In this document: positions 42,837-56,089 of the stretch, piece after piece
How positions within the stretch are numbered: the stretch's first letter is position 1
How the letters are laid out: the number at the start of each line of letters is the position of its first letter
NCBI GenBank assembly: GCA_030374765.1
Contig: JARGXX010000121.1
Location: 620,001-684,000 of the forward strand
Reading direction: 5' to 3'
Source of the DNA: Agarophyton chilense
Lineage: Eukaryota > Rhodophyta > Florideophyceae > Gracilariales > Gracilariaceae
DNA: 64,000 nt
The notes under the pieces: generated by a model
Database searches by the model: none
Seen by the model: only the letters and a program-made list of their open reading frames with translations
Told to the model about the DNA's origin: nothing
Made by a program: the position numbers and the translations under genes

Positions 42837-45120
42837 TCAAATGCGATGATGATAACGCACAACCTGCGAGCGCCGGATATGAGGAATAGGCTCCCCCGTA
42901 TCCGCTTCCAGAGGAAAACCGTACCAACGGATACCATACAGAAGTCTGTGGGTGTCGTCGTCTTCGCCGTGATCGATGATGCGATCTATGATGTATTCCT
43001 GGTAATTTCCCTACTTTTAGGCGGATGGCGCGAGGTTTCCATTCACCGCCTTATACCGTCTGACAAACGAACGCCTTGAACGCTGACGGGATGTGACAGT
43101 GTTTTAGTTTCCTTTAACCTCTCGAGAGAGGGCTTGGAAACTCCCTTTACATTGAGGTTGAACTTGCGCAGTCTGTTCGGACAGCTGGGGGCTTTTTTGT
43201 GCCACTGTACCGCCCTTCTCAGCTTCTGACTGCATAGTCACCTGGTCTACGGTGACCCGTTTTTCTTCACGTTGCATGTTCTTTCTGTCCTTGTTAGGGA
43301 CCTAAACAACACTAAGCTTCTTCACCGAAAGTTCGGCCGGAGGTGCATCCACCACTAATGGAGGTTTAGCCTCATCTTCTCTTTCTTCTCTTTGGTCGGC
43401 TACCAAGCGCGATCGCTCAACGAGTGGCGTTCCATTTTACGGATCAACCTGAACTGGTAATGTCATGTGTACGGCCGCTTCTGAACCGGATCTAACTGGG
43501 CTAATTTTGAAAATATCTTTCCTGTCTTCAGGTACTGTGTTCGTACGAGAGTGCTGGCTCCTGTTACGGGGCTTCTTCAGATTTTTTGGTGAATTGCCGT
43601 GGAATGCCACTGTACTGCCGCGCAGCGAGAGATCACGAGCCGTGTCAGCGCCGTGTGCCACGGGAGGCGGATTGTCTCATTTGACGGGTAGCTCTCGATC
43701 CTGCCGATAAACAGGGCTTACTTTCCAAGTTTCTTGGGGTTCCGAGTTGCTTGGTGCGGTTTCAACACAATCGCGCGAAAATCGTCCAACGTCCTCTCCT
43801 GTCTTTAATACTACCGTGTCATCGGTGAGCTCCATTACCTTTAAAGGTCCGGATACTACAGGTAGCAATTTGTGACTCGGTCCATCCTGCTTTTCAAGTA
43901 GTTTCAGGCGAACAAACGCGTATCCTCCTGCTCGGAGATCTGACAACTGTCTTCGCCGTCGGGCGTCCGAGTTACGTTTGTAACTCGCTTGCGTTTTTGC
44001 AAATTCTCGAGCCTCTTGCTCTGTTCTTTACCTCAGGTCGTTTCTCCACTTTAGATGTTTCTTCGGCGGTGTTGGCTTGTCTTCCCGGACTTCGTCAAAA
44101 CTAATAGGTAGTGGCGGTGGGCTACATGATATCACGAGATCAAAAGGAGCCACCTTTGGAGACGTATGCACTTGCGTGTTGCACGCATAAAAGATTGTGT
44201 CTGTGTACATTTCCCACTTCTTCGGGTAGTCCCCGATGTAATGCCAAAGAGCGGCTATTAACGTACGGTTGTAGCATTACCCCTGACCATTACACTGCGG
44301 ATGATTGGTCGTGGTAAACATGTTCTTGATGCCCGTTATTCGGCATACGTTCTGTAAGAACTTAGCGGCAAACTGTTTTCCATTATCTGATAGCATAAGT
44401 TCCGTCGGTCCGTATATATACACCCGGTGTTTGATGAAAGCCTGAGTTCTGACCAAGGCGGTTATGCTCTTCAACAGTACAGTCCGTACAAATTTTGAGA
44501 ATCGATCCATTATTACCAAGAGGTAGCGATATCCTTGATTGGAACGAATTAGCTATCCAAGTATGTCGATGCTGACGATTTGTAGAGGCGCCTTCGCCGG
44601 AAACAAGGTCATCTTTTTCCTCTTCTCATAGAGTTTCACGCGATTCATCGCAAACATTCGGCATAGATTTACCGTAGAATGGCAGACCATTGCCAACGTT
44701 GGCCAATAGAAGTCCTTTCTTAGGGTCATAAACAACTCTGTTCCTTCTGGGTGTCCAAATAGCTTCGCACAATGTGCCACAAAGCGAGCGGAACCACGAT
44801 CTGATCAGGCTTCTTGAAATATCTGAGCAATATACCTCGTGATTCGAGCGAAAAGGTCAACTCCTCCCCCCCGTTAAGTTGAGAGCGTATCGCTGCACAG
44901 AAGTTATCTATGAGTTTTTCATTGCAGAGTTCAGTGATCGAGATACGCTCTAATTGATCAGGAGGTTCAGTTCCATGGGTTGTCATGAGAGGGTCCAATT
45001 GGGAGGAGTCCCCTTCATCTTCTTGATCTTCAACTTTCGTTTCATCTTTGTTCATCTCCATTGAGAAGCACGGTGGATCGTCATCGATTTCCCTCTGGGT
45101 TTCCCCTTAAAGTTTTCATT
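42837..45120 (-). pseudogene. Element D integrase and chromodomain
   Basis: Fragments in shifting frames: linker (44726-45061), zinc region (HPEGTELFMTLRKDFYWPT), core with VSIDILG and LMLSDNGKQF, then PQCNGQG followed by TAA 44277-44279 exactly where A has the catalytic Glu. The remainder (44028-44210, 43677-43946) matches A. The chromodomain near 42840-43000 is open: EYIIDRIIDHGEDDD, then LLYGIRWYGFPLEAD and RSQVVRYHHRI, and ends at TGA 42837-42839. Gly stands where the Trp of DTW is expected. Confidence 0.82.
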
Positions 45121-46780
45121 CGCTATAAAGCGTCGGCTCGTATGTTAGCCAGTCCCTGCTTATATTTAACTTCGAAATCGAATTCAGATTGTCGTAAGCG
45201 CCAACGTGTTAATCTCCCGGAGGGGTCTGTTTTTGATAGTTACCATCGTAGGGATGAATGATCCGTATGGATGGTAAACGTTTCTCCCTGGAGATACGGT
45301 CGTAAAGTAGTCAGCACCCACATTACGGCAAGGCATTCCTTTTCTGATACGGATTAATTCTTCTCTACAGCGTTCACCGTTCGTGACCAGTAACCGATTG
45401 GTTTTCTCTGACCGTCCGGATGGGTCTGAAAAAGGGCGCACCCTACCTGATACTCACTAGAGTCTGTATCCAAAGAATAGGGTAGATTAGGTTCAGGCAA
45501 GGCCAAGATTGGTGCTGTGACGAGTTTTCTCTTTAAATTCTTGAAGGCTTCGTGTTCGGCGGGTCCAAATTCCTCGACTCTAATAGGCTGTTTTCTACGC
45601 AACAATGCGTTCAATGGAGCTGCTATGTGCTAGAAGCGCGGTATGAATCGTCTGTAGACGTTACTAAATCCAAGGAAGCATCGCAATTGAGTCTGTACGG
45701 ACGGTGGTTGCGATTCGGGGACTTTCGCTGCCTGGGCTTCATGAATTGCGAGCTGACTAGGCCTAGTTGTGTGACCCAAATACTTCACAGTATTTGCGAA
45801 CCATTCGAATTTCTGGAACTTAAAGGTTATAACTGCTGTATCCAACGCTTTGAGGATCTCCTCTACATGTCGCAGATGACTTTCCATATCCTGAGAGAAG
45901 ATAATAACATCGTTCAAATAGACTACACGTGTTTTCCATTTATACTTCGAAAGTAATATATCCAGGGCGTCCTGGAAACTTACCGGAGCATCGGTAAGGC
46001 CAGAGGAAATCCGCTTGAGATGGTATAGTCCAGCGTGTGACACAAATGCAGTCTTATCCTGACCTTTTTCGGCTACAAGAACCTTCCAGTAGCCAGTGTT
46101 GGCGTCGAGCGCGCTGGACACCTTCCAACCCCCTAAGCTGTCTATTTAGTCGTCCATGCGAGGCAGTGGATATGTATTTCGTATCGTGGCTGCGTTGAGT
46201 TTCCGGTGGTCCGCACAGAATCGTGAAGAACCATCAGGTTTTGGGACTAACACCACAGGTGAAGCCCAAACAGATTGTGCAGCTTCTATTACTCCCGCTT
46301 GAAGCATCTTGAAAACATTTTCCTCCTCGATCCGACGACTTCTTGGTCCTGCTCTGTACAGTGGCTGAGAAGTGGGACAAGATCCCAGAATAACAGCAAT
46401 ATGATGATCTCGGGCGGAGATCTCTCCTGGTTTTCCACTCCACATGGGGGCATACTTTTTCAAAATTTGTTTGATTTTTTTCTTATATAGTTCAGGAACA
46501 TTCTCAAGAACTATATTTTCGACCAGCAAGTCTGGGTTCTTCTCTTCTTCTGTCGGTTTCGACTGCTCTCTGGGACCTTCATATGCGCCAGTTGATTCGT
46601 CTGACACATCAGAAAACCTTAGCACTTCAGCGGTAGAGACATGAGTCGGAACCACTGCTTTTGGGTATTGCAGAGCAGCTGCGACGATCTGATTCTTCGG
46701 TAAACGATAATCGTTCTCAGTAAATTTAATGATGAGTATTCGGAAGGGTTTTTCCGTTTCAACTTGAACAATTTCATTCG
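45121..46780 (-). pseudogene. Element D RT and RNase H
   Basis: RT landmarks: QPLYRAGPRSRRIEEENV, WASPVVLVPKPDGSSRFC, YPLPRMDD, a TAG, then ALDANTGYWKV, SFQDALDILLSKYKW and YLND at 45909-45920. RNase H starts with LDTDSSEYQVGCALFQTH (the base missing in A is present here) and breaks at a TAA near 45354. The spacer before RT has TENDYRLPKNQIV, as in A. Like A it has Asn in place of the first catalytic Asp. Confidence 0.85.
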
Positions 46781-46784
46781 CTGC

Positions 46785-47400
46785 GAGAAGTCATCGATGC
46801 TCGTACATAGCTGAATTAGGCTGGATTACCACGAGACCGTGTCGTTGTCTTATCACTTGTACCCAGGTTTGGGATTGAGTCTTTAACACTATAAATTTCG
46901 ATATACGAATCTTTGGTGATGTACGACCACGAGCCAACTCATAGTCCATTGAGGGTTGAAGTGGAGCTTCTGTAGAGACTCTTCGTAGTGGTCTTCTCAC
47001 TATAGAGAATATCGAGAAATCGTCAAACGGGACTAGTGGACTCCGAGGCCGGAATGCTTCGAAAAACTGTCACAATAATCACACCTCAGAACAACTGGTG
47101 CGGCCAGTGCCTTGAAGACAATAAACGTCGCCTTCACCAAAAAGTGTCCGATTCGAAATAACAACTTCTCTGTTCCAAGTGTTCTCACTACATTTATAGT
47201 AGCATCTCGGACATCCGGCAACGGACCGTAACGCATTTGTTCCTGGTCGGTGGGTTCTAGTTCGAGGATCCGAATAAAGTTCGTTCGGGCGTCTGTATCC
47301 GAAACTGTCGGGCGGCGGGTCAATAAATCTTTGCCAGAGCCGATGTCGCCATAAATTTTATAGTTCTTCTTTTTCATTATCGTAATAAAGTTTTCCCGTA
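46785..47400 (-). pseudogene. Element D protease
   Basis: The active-site stretch reads VSDTDARTNFI where element C has VLDTGAGPNVL, so the Gly of the catalytic DTG is changed to Asp. The following YGPLPDVRDA and TLGTEKLLF blocks match A, and a frame change near 47033 leads to the C-terminal part at 46791-47000. Confidence 0.75.
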
Positions 47401-47607
47401 TCGACTGACAAGTACAACCTCTCCAAAGACATTTACGTTCACAGTCAAAATGTAATCAATTTCCAACGGACGGATTCAATCCGCTCGACGGAATATGAAG
47501 AGTCCTCGTCAGAAGCTTGGGTCTCCAAGCGGGGAAAGAAGGACAAGAGTGCTGCCTGGTTGGCTCTACGCCATGAAATAGGGCAGATTCTTTAGGGGTT
47601 CTCTCAC

Positions 47608-49785
47608 TTAGTTTCCCGACTGAGGCGGGTCGTTCGCCCTTAGAGCGTTGCTTTCAACTTGCGGATTAGCCTGTGGTGCTTCAGTGTTCTGAATTAGTAG
47701 AGCTCCTGATTGACGTCCAGGATGGTAGCTAAGCCATGTTTTCACCTTCCAGTAGGTACCAGCGGGCACTGGGGTTCTTTTCTCCTCTGTAAGAGTCTCG
47801 TAATTTGTAAGGACGCGAACTAGATCCTTTGCAGGAAGGGTACATTCTGGAAATAGATGATGGCGTCCATAGCACATAAAGCATATTAACGCTTCACGGC
47901 GTGCTGCCTACATCGGTTGTCATCGATACGCTATTTGCGCTTCCATGAATCCAGGTTTTCCATTCTTGAATCCTCCTTCCGGGGGTCTCATGTATTCAAG
48001 GGATTCTAGGCGGCTGCCCTCTATAGCCATTAGAGCTTCTTCTTCTTCTTTAGATTCTCAGTGAGATAGATCCTTTGTGGGCACTGATGAGTGCCAATAA
48101 TTCATAATTTGAATAGGATCGCGTTGCGATTGGTTATCATGTCTAACAAATGACGACCCTCGAGAGTCCACCGAAGATTCAAGGCGGAACACCTTTAGAG
48201 CGATTTTGGCGGCTTGTTTGCGTCTTTTCTCTGCTTTGGATGCACCAAGCGTTGTGGTGTTCCGCGTAAATCCGCCAGCTCTTATTGCGTCACCATCAGC
48301 TTGCGCAAACTGAACCAACCCCAGAAATGGGGTTCTTTCATGCTCCTCTCGAAACCGAGACACTACAGATTTGATTTTGGGATCGAGTCCTTCGATGAAC
48401 AAGATAATCTTTTCCTCCATTGAGTGAAAGTTTTCATGGCGCGTGGCAATTATGATAAGCCTCGAGCTGTACTTTGCTTCCCCCTCACCAGGTTTCTGGG
48501 TCAAATCACGAAGATCTAGGATAGTCTGTCTGATTGAGTTCGATGTCGCATAGCTTCGCAGTAAGTACTGTAATGAATCCGGACAAGATTTTACATCTCC
48601 TTGGTCAGCTGCCAGGGATCCGCAAACAAAGCGATATTTCTCGAACGGAAAACCCGTCAAGAAATTTGGTAATGAAACCCAAGCTTGAGGTTCACTCATT
48701 TCTAAGAGGCCCGCCTTGGCAACGGAAGGAGTAAAGAACTCCATCACGAGAATGGGCGTTTTTCCATCAAAGACTAGATCATTCAGTCCAATCTTCAACC
48801 GGTTAATGAGGTCCTTAACCCTTGCGGTTTCGCCACTCGATCGTTTCTTTTCTCCTCTCTTCAGGCGATAATACCTGTAGGCCAGGACTTTCCGATACAA
48901 CGGAATTCGTACAAGGAAGTGGCCTGAGACGCTTGTACTGAAAACCTTTCTTCTTTAATAGCCAAAAAGACTTGTTCCTCTTCCTAGAACGGGAATTGCG
49001 ATGATCATCATCATTGGCATCTCTAGTGGATGTAAACGACGCGTCAGACTTGTCAGCAGTGGAGTTCTCATCCTAAGATGCTTATGAGTCGTCACTAGTG
49101 TCGGACTGTGACATTTGCTTCTTGCCACGTCTTGACTTCGATTTCTTCGAACGCTCTTCCCTCAAGGGGATTTCATTATCGTCTTACACGACTTGGGTAG
49201 CAGTAGTCTGTGCATTAACTATTGCTTACAGGCGTTCCAGACGAGGGCTAACTCGAGTGAGGATTTCGCCAACGTCAACGGTTAGGCCCGGTGGAGCGTC
49301 CCGGTCATTACTATGCCTTTCCATTACTTGGTTCAATTTCTCTCGCAGGGTTTTATCAACCGCGGACATCGGCTTTCTTTCTTCTTGGCTAGCTAGTACG
49401 CCATCTGCGCGGCGCAAGCGCTTGAAATCTTTGGTAATGACCGTCATATGTGATTCAAATCCAATGATTCGCTCACGATAGGCGTTTGACTCAGATTTTA
49501 GACGGAGCACCTGAGAGCGTACTTCATTTCCTCCAGCAGGGGTTACGACCGGTTGGTTTCTAGGTCGAGTATGGGAACCATTTGCATCCGTGGCTGCTTC
49601 AAGAGCCAACTCCAGGGGCGTGGGTACATCCGAGAGATCTCGTCTATCGGTTACCGAACGAGAGCGTGTCATGGTCTGGCGGAATAGTCGCTCTCCGGTT
49701 TCTGTAGATGAGGCGAGCCTCGGTCACGGACGTGAGTCTCAAGGAACCGGGCACCAGTACTAGACCGGGTCTTCTTTTTCGGCAT
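47608..49785 (-). pseudogene. gag: Element D Gag
   Basis: Start ATG 49785-49783 (MPKKKTRSST), as in A. The N-terminal helical part is at 49226-49672 (frame change near 49680), and the basic Ser-rich linker near 49080-49150. The capsid-like core at 48058-48900 shows FDGKTPILVMEFFTPS, YLLRSYATSNSIRQTIL and KIKSVVSRFREEHERTP. A TGA at 48058 follows DLSH, and the zinc knuckle region reads CFMCYGRHHLFPEC near 47870. It ends at TAA 47608. Stops lie at other places than in A. Confidence 0.8.
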
Positions 49786-49978
49786 TCCGAACAAATCGAA
49801 TGTTCGGAGACGAAATAATTCAGATCTTCAGTTGAATACGGCAGCGTAGTTAGCTACGGAACTTCGTAATAGCTGGACGTGTTCGGAAACCACTCGAGGG
49901 ATCGAATTTCACTCGAATTAAAGATCGGTGTCGATCCCACGTTCCAGGTGCGAAATATTCGGAGTATCCAACCACAGT

Positions 49979-49998
49979 GTTTCTAAGTCTGGAGACCA
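49979..49998 (-). promoter_or_regulatory. Mutated primer-binding site of element D
   Basis: The plus strand reads TGTTTCTAAGTCTGGAGACC then A, which differs from the site of element A at four or so positions. It lies two bases from the LTR, as in A. Confidence 0.7.
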
Positions 49999-50000
49999 CT

Positions 50001-50649
50001 TGTAGTATCCGCTTTGCGGAGAGAGCAGACACCTGCGACAGTTTTCGGGACTGTCAAATGGGTGCTTGTGGCTAAGAAGAAGATGTGGTAGAGCACAACA
50101 CTACCGAGCTAGAATGAAGGTTGTAAGGCCCCACTCGTAAATGAGGGTACTTGGTAATATGGAACGCACAACTAATTGTTGTAGCTTGTCTGGATCTCCG
50201 ATTAGGGATTCCTGAACAAATAACAAGTTAATGGTGAACCCGTTTGTTTTCTCCTTTACTTTGGATTCGGCGCTCCCCTTTGTGTCTTAAGTACTGCGCA
50301 CAGGGGTGAGCGCCGCACATAACAATGTCAGACATAAACTTGGTTAGCCGAATTACCTCTCTACATTACGGGATAAATAGCTCTAAATGGGCGTCCGCCT
50401 ACAAAGTGTAGGCCTGAATGCCACGTGGCTATCCCCTATATGCGTCGTTGCCAATCCGGTATTTCCCTAGAAAGGGTCGAATTGGATGCGCCGTTGCCAA
50501 CCGAGATCCGACGTGTAGCATACGACTTCACGGACTATCTGCAAGGTGCCGTTTCATAGCTTCATCCTAGCCGTTGCACTCACTTATGAGTATCATTATA
50601 CTTAGCCAAAAAAACTTGCATCGGCATTCCGACAGTGAAGAATACTACA
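50001..50649 (-). repeat. Element D 5' LTR
   Basis: 649 bases, TGTAGTATCC to GAATACTACA, matching the LTR of A at both ends and in patches between (for example GGAGAGAGCAGACACCTGCG near the left end). The CCACGTGG palindrome is kept at 50422-50429. There is no partner LTR in the window. Confidence 0.85.
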
Positions 50650-51092
50650 CTTCTGAAGCTTCTTCTGGAACTGTCACAAGTACCTCCTCTGCACTTTGTT
50701 GTCCTCTCCTTGTCTAAGACGCCCAGCTATCAAATTATACTTAAGTCCAAAAAACAGCTTGGTCCTCGCATTCCGCTTCCGTACGCCCACAGAATCGCTC
50801 GAAGCCTGCTTAACCCTCTTCCGTAAACAAGCATCCTTCAATTAACTTCTGCACACACTTTTCCTCCTTTCTCCACGCCCGTGATGATGCCCACACCGGC
50901 TTCCTCAACTGCATACTCACCACATCGTACAACCAAGCCTCACTTCTTCCCCTCACCAAGACACAGCTCCGACGTCTTACTCTTCGCATACTAAAGCCCA
51001 CCGTCATACAAATTCTTCGTCACCCGATAGAACCTTACACGCACTTCTATCTCATGTCGCATTCTTTCACCCCTCTTCATTATATTCGACTT
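50650..51092. other. No gene seen
   Basis: Pyrimidine-rich plus strand with short frames in all phases; no domain recognised. Confidence 0.35.
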
Positions 51093-52227
51093 TCATTCTT
51101 TGTTCTTCATCGCCTGCCGTAACGATTGTATACGAAGTTGTTGATCTCTCAGTTCCTTCCCAAACCGTGGGATCTCTTCCTGGGCCAACCACAGACTCAT
51201 ATTTAAGCTCTTACAATCATCCCTCGCTCTATGTAGCCCCCCCTTCAACCTACCCTTCTTCGTAAGCAGTTTCTTCCGTGCGGCATTCGACTCCCCTACA
51301 CACTGCACTCCGCCAGTCTTTTCATTAGAATCGCCAAACCCAATTTCTTCCTCGAAATCATCCCTTCGGTCCCGTTCCCTTCTCATACGCCATGAAGACC
51401 CTCTATCCACTCTTTTTCTTCTCCACCCGTCTCCCTTATCATCGCCTGTCTCATCTTTCAGAACCCCTGTGCAACCGGATGCACGCCTTTATTAGTACAA
51501 AATCTTGATGACTTACATCACACTCTTCCCAATTTATCTCAAACCCAAGCTGTTTCTTCTCAATTTTAAATCTTTTCTCCTCGAATTCCTTCCGGGTCTC
51601 AATATGTTCCCTTCTGCGATTACGATCTTCCTCGTCAAAATCCAGCGTAAAGTTGGGCTTTCGAACGTCCTTTGATTTTGGAGTACTACCACGATCCCCA
51701 CCGCTCTGGAAGACCTCCGACACATCCTCATCTTACGCCCGTGATCTTAATAGAGCTCGTTGACGGATCTCTTGCCCGGCTTCATTTAAAGTTTTGTCCA
51801 ATCCCGTTCGCTCCTCTCTTGCCATTCTACACTGCCCATCTCACTCGTCTAAAGCGAACATAATATCTTTGAGCAGCGTTTCTCGCTCTCTTCAAGCCTC
51901 AATAATGCCTAAAGTGGTCTCGTTCCGTTTAGATGCTTCGTGGTGATTTTTTTGAATCTTATTAAACCTATTGTTCAGAGTTTTCCAGGAAGGTTCGGCA
52001 GCGCTGCGAAAGAAGGACGGAAAGACAGCGAAATTGAAGATGGATATAGATTCTTCGAAACGAGACTGCGTTTTTACATGCAGAAAAAGGCGCGCATCTA
52101 CCACTGTAGCAACTGTGAGCAGTATGACCTCTAATGCACTAGAAAATCGAATTTGGAGTTTCTCGCTATGCGGTTGAAGCTGTTGAGAGGGCAGTGGACT
52201 TGCGCTAGAGCTTCTAATGGCACGCAA
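51093..52227 (-). pseudogene. Myb/SANT-like coiled-coil protein, decayed
   Basis: Minus-strand fragments 52227-51892, 51723-51451 and 51410-51093 read as one protein. The first has PSWKTLNNRFNKIQKNHHEA followed by TTLGI, the pattern of a Myb/SANT-like DNA-binding helix with its C-terminal Thr-Gly-Ile tail. The second has a charged coiled coil (RRREHIETRKEFEEKRFKIE) and then FEINWEE. The third is basic and helical. Such proteins accompany PIF/Harbinger-type DNA transposons and also occur as host genes. Stops and frame changes between fragments (around 51880 and 51740) indicate decay. No transposase is visible next to it. Confidence 0.4.
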
Positions 52228-55200
52228 GTAGTACTTGGCCCCTTTGGTGTTAATTTAGGCTCCGGGGAGGCTATGATTCACGGTGTAAGCGGGCTATGTG
52301 GCGTGACGGTGAATTTTGGTAACAAACTCTCTTGCACTTCCGCCATGTTTCGATTATGCAATTTCGCGGGAGCGCCACCCCTCAAAATGGCCTCGTCTTG
52401 AGGGGGCCTCTGGCGAGTACGTTTTTCAGTTTCGCTCACTTGTCGCATGAGTGGAAAATGAAATGGCTTCGTTCGCATTATACGTTTTACGGGGCACAGG
52501 TATTTCTACGTGTCCCGAACTTCGGCGGCGAAGCGAAGTTATCTTTTAATCGTAAACTCTCTATTATACGAGAACAAATGGCCCATCTTTTAATCACCAC
52601 ATTTGGTTCTGTTCTAAGGCCCAATTTGGAGACAAATTCGAATCACGTTGAGCTTTGAAAGAATTGAACAGGTGTTGCCCATATTTGGACCAAATTTTGA
52701 GCAGATAGTTTGCTCACTGGGAAAAAGGCGATCCTCACCTGCTAACCTCGCCCTTTTTACCAGCCAATTTGCGGCCATAACCACAGCCCATGATTTGTCT
52801 CGCGTTTTTATTACATCCCATCCCGTGTCAACCCCCCGATGCTCCATATCAGCTCAAATAGGCAGACATGTCTCTAGATAAAGAGATTTGTTTGGCATTT
52901 CATCGTCGCCACTCACATTTTCATGGGGTTCTTTCAACGAAGAATCCATTATCAAAACCTGGGACGTCCTCTATTTCGTATTAATTTTTTGCTCCTTGTC
53001 AGGCATGTGATTTGGGGATCACTTCTTTATCCGAATATGTAATGAATTTGTTCGAGTCTTAGCAACTACTGTTAGGGCACTTGAAGCCCTAAACACGTCG
53101 ACCTTATGTAATGTCCTGTTCCAACGTTCTTGAGTTCATCCACAATCTCCTCTATTCCATCCCAGGGGTCGATCGTTCACTTCTGAACTGTATTTAGGGT
53201 TTCATATAGCAAGAACCTTTCACCTGGAATACGAAAAGAGATGTTGGATCTCCTCTCACAAATCTACTTCGTCGTTCCAGACCTGCGTTCTTTGTGAAGG
53301 CTTGCAAAAAGATCGATTGGAGCGTGGAAGCGTAGCATACCCCTCAAGTCTTCTTTCCTTTTCACTTGTCATTTTCTTCTCGCATGTGTGGCTCTACTGA
53401 GAGAACAGAAATAATATTACACAGCTGTAGATATGGCTGTGGCTTGGGGTGCGTAATTACGGGCTTCGGAACCTGTCAACATCACTTAAGGTGACTTTGC
53501 AATCCCCAACGACATCTTTTGTCGAAGAACCAGATATTGTATTTCATCAGGCATAGAAATTGTTCAATAAAAAACAGGTAAGAATCAATTCACAGTGATT
53601 TATGACTACGCTGTCTTATCTTTTCTTTCGTCGCCCATTCTATCTCAGTGAGGGGGAAAGATCTTCAAAGCATCATGAAAGGCCTATCTGCAAAGATTTA
53701 AGGAAGCTGCATTTTTTTTTGTCTACCTGGGCCACTTATTTCCCACTCTGAACGTAGTTAAAAAGCGCTATACTCGTTTTGCAACGGCACCTCTGCCGAA
53801 ACGATTTATGCACACGGACGCTGAGAATCCATCAGTTCGCCTCGATACTATCTCACAAATGAAAAATCGTTCTTGCACAAAATACCACTTATACCCGCCC
53901 AAAACGCACGTATGTGTCTCTTTTCAACAAAAGAATTCAACATTATGATGAACTGAGAGCACCACTCTATCCAAAACACAACCGGTTCTATATGGAAACG
54001 GCCAAACTATGCTTCCTCATTGTAGAAGTGCGGTTTGGGATGGGGTTACTGGTTGCTAACATAATGTGCTTTTTTGCACTTTCTGACCAGCTAAGATACA
54101 AATTCTCTTTTCCCTTGCCGCTTCAGAGGTAGACAATGGCAATCTTTTGACGCCTCCAGCTGTACTAATTACCGAAACCTTTCAATTAACTTTATTGCAT
54201 TCTATATCAAAGCACTGGCATCTAATATAGCAACAGCAATCGATAATAAACCTTCAAGGATCGAGTTATGTGGTTTATCTTGAAATGTGTGATAGTGCCT
54301 GTCAAATTGGCAATCGATAAAGCACAGTGTTATTTTCTTGTGATCCTTGTCGGTTGTTCATAACCCTTTGGAATCTTGTTGATTCATCCATCCGTCCCAC
54401 TTCAATTTGTCTACAGCTTCTTCTCCGTGAAAAATCTCCATTCTTCTTTAGCACGTAGAATCAATTCTATCTTTGTAGACCAGTTGTAGAAGTTGTTTGC
54501 CTTCAAAAGAAGCATATTAATTTTCGGGAGGTCGACAAAAGACTCCGATATTGTTGTCGTTGGTAGTTGTAGTTGAATTTGATGTGTAAAGGCCGTGGTC
54601 TGGGCCCATAACCTATTAGAAGGTATAATGGTTCAGTTTTATTGAGGTTAGTTCCAGACTCTTAGAAGGCTGAAACTGCCGAACAGGCCTTTTTACAGGC
54701 TTTTAGCTAGGTTCCAGCAAAGTAACAGAACTGTTTTTCACAGTTCTGTTCGGTTTGCCTATTCCTAAAGTTTTGAGTACTACAAACTCCTAGAAACTTT
54801 TCTTTCTATTGATCACAGCCTATGTAGAGCAGATTCTATCCTGAAATACATTTCAATTCCTCCTGAACGTTTGGACGCAACTTTCTAACCCACACCAGGG
54901 TTTGAGAAATGATCTATGATGCAGAGCTCCACGGCAGTATGGGGGCTTTTCACCTAGATCTGGGCATCTCGCAAGGGTTTCTGTCCCCTCACGCAGTTCC
55001 CCGAAAAAATTTACACTTACACACATCCTAGTTCTTTCTGAAGGAACCTGTCAAAAACATTTCAGACCTTATATGTGCTCAAGCGTAAGCATCCGTCAAT
55101 ATTCTTAGTCAAAGAGTATCGATAGTGATCTATATCATCGATACGAAAAGATTCATTTATGATTTACAGCTTTACACGATTGGATGTAAGTGGCTTAAAA

Positions 55201-56089
55201 GGTGTTGCCTTCTAATTGACTGGAAAAGCTATGGTTCAACCAATACTCGCTCAGATAGTTCCAAGATGAAAGTACTTCCATGCTTCCAGTCTATTTAACC
55301 CACGAATTACGGTGCTAATGCATTCACTACAATTATTTTCAATCATCATCACTACTTCGTCAAGCGACGGAGCTACAAGATTGACCTTCTCCGCCTGAAA
55401 TCGTTGAAATCAGTGAAATTTATCGAAAAATTGAATATTATTGTAAGCGAATCCGAGGTTGTATCCCCAGAAAGAACTTACGCAGGAACTGCCATTACAA
55501 TTCGATCAGGGTTCCGAGATAAATCTTTTTCCACACCAACCATCTTCCTAACGCCCTATGATTGGGCTCTCCAACCAGACCCTCACTGAGATTCAAACAA
55601 ATCTTTACGAGGTCCTCCAAAAAATGCCCATTCAAACCTTCTAGTCATCTTTTCGGGCTCCATTCTTCTATAAGCAAAACAAACCAAACGAACTAGAATA
55701 ATATGCGGCTATCTAGCACTGAATCGCATATATATATACTTGATGCCGCTGCAAATGCTGCTTTATAAGAGGCATCAAAACAAATAGTTGTTGCTAAATT
55801 TTTCCAAAATAAAAGTCTCGTAAATGAATACTCCAAAATGAAAGTAAGAGACAAAGACTGTCACGAAAAGAACCATAAAAAATGCTTCGGATCTTTTCAA
55901 AAGGTGTGTACTGTGCTTTGGCTTCAAAAATGTCTTCTCCGTGTTCTCTAGACTCATTCTATCAAGCCTAAGCGACCTCGAATAAAAATGCTTGATAGAG
56001 TATTTATACGGCATATTATTATAATGAAAATCCAATTAAAGAGCACAGGCTTTTTCCCGACAGATCTTTGCAGCATTCCCAAAACCCCG
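52228..56089. other. Long stretch without assignable genes
   Basis: Short frames only (the largest about 108 codons, 52332-52658), none with a domain I can name. One perfect hairpin lies at 54724-54750. No LTR, repeat array or RNA gene was recognised. AT content is higher from about 53500 onward. Confidence 0.45.
54724..54750. other. Perfect 11-bp hairpin
   Basis: Arms AACAGAACTGT and ACAGTTCTGTT around a 5-base loop (TTTTC). It could be a terminator-like or small-RNA hairpin, or the fold of an old inverted repeat; nothing nearby decides. Confidence 0.3.

Larger units (their letters stand above)
42272..50649 (-). mobile_element. Element D: decayed chromovirus related to A, truncated at its 3' end
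   Basis: Minus-strand element with a 5' LTR at 50001-50649, a mutated primer-binding site, Gag, protease, RT, RNase H, integrase and chromodomain in the same order as A, and the last part of the plus-strand accessory gene. No 3' LTR is found to the left; resemblance to A fades at about 42270, so the end is lost. It carries more stops and frame changes than A. The two copies differ widely, so they represent separate insertions of diverged subfamilies. Confidence 0.88.
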
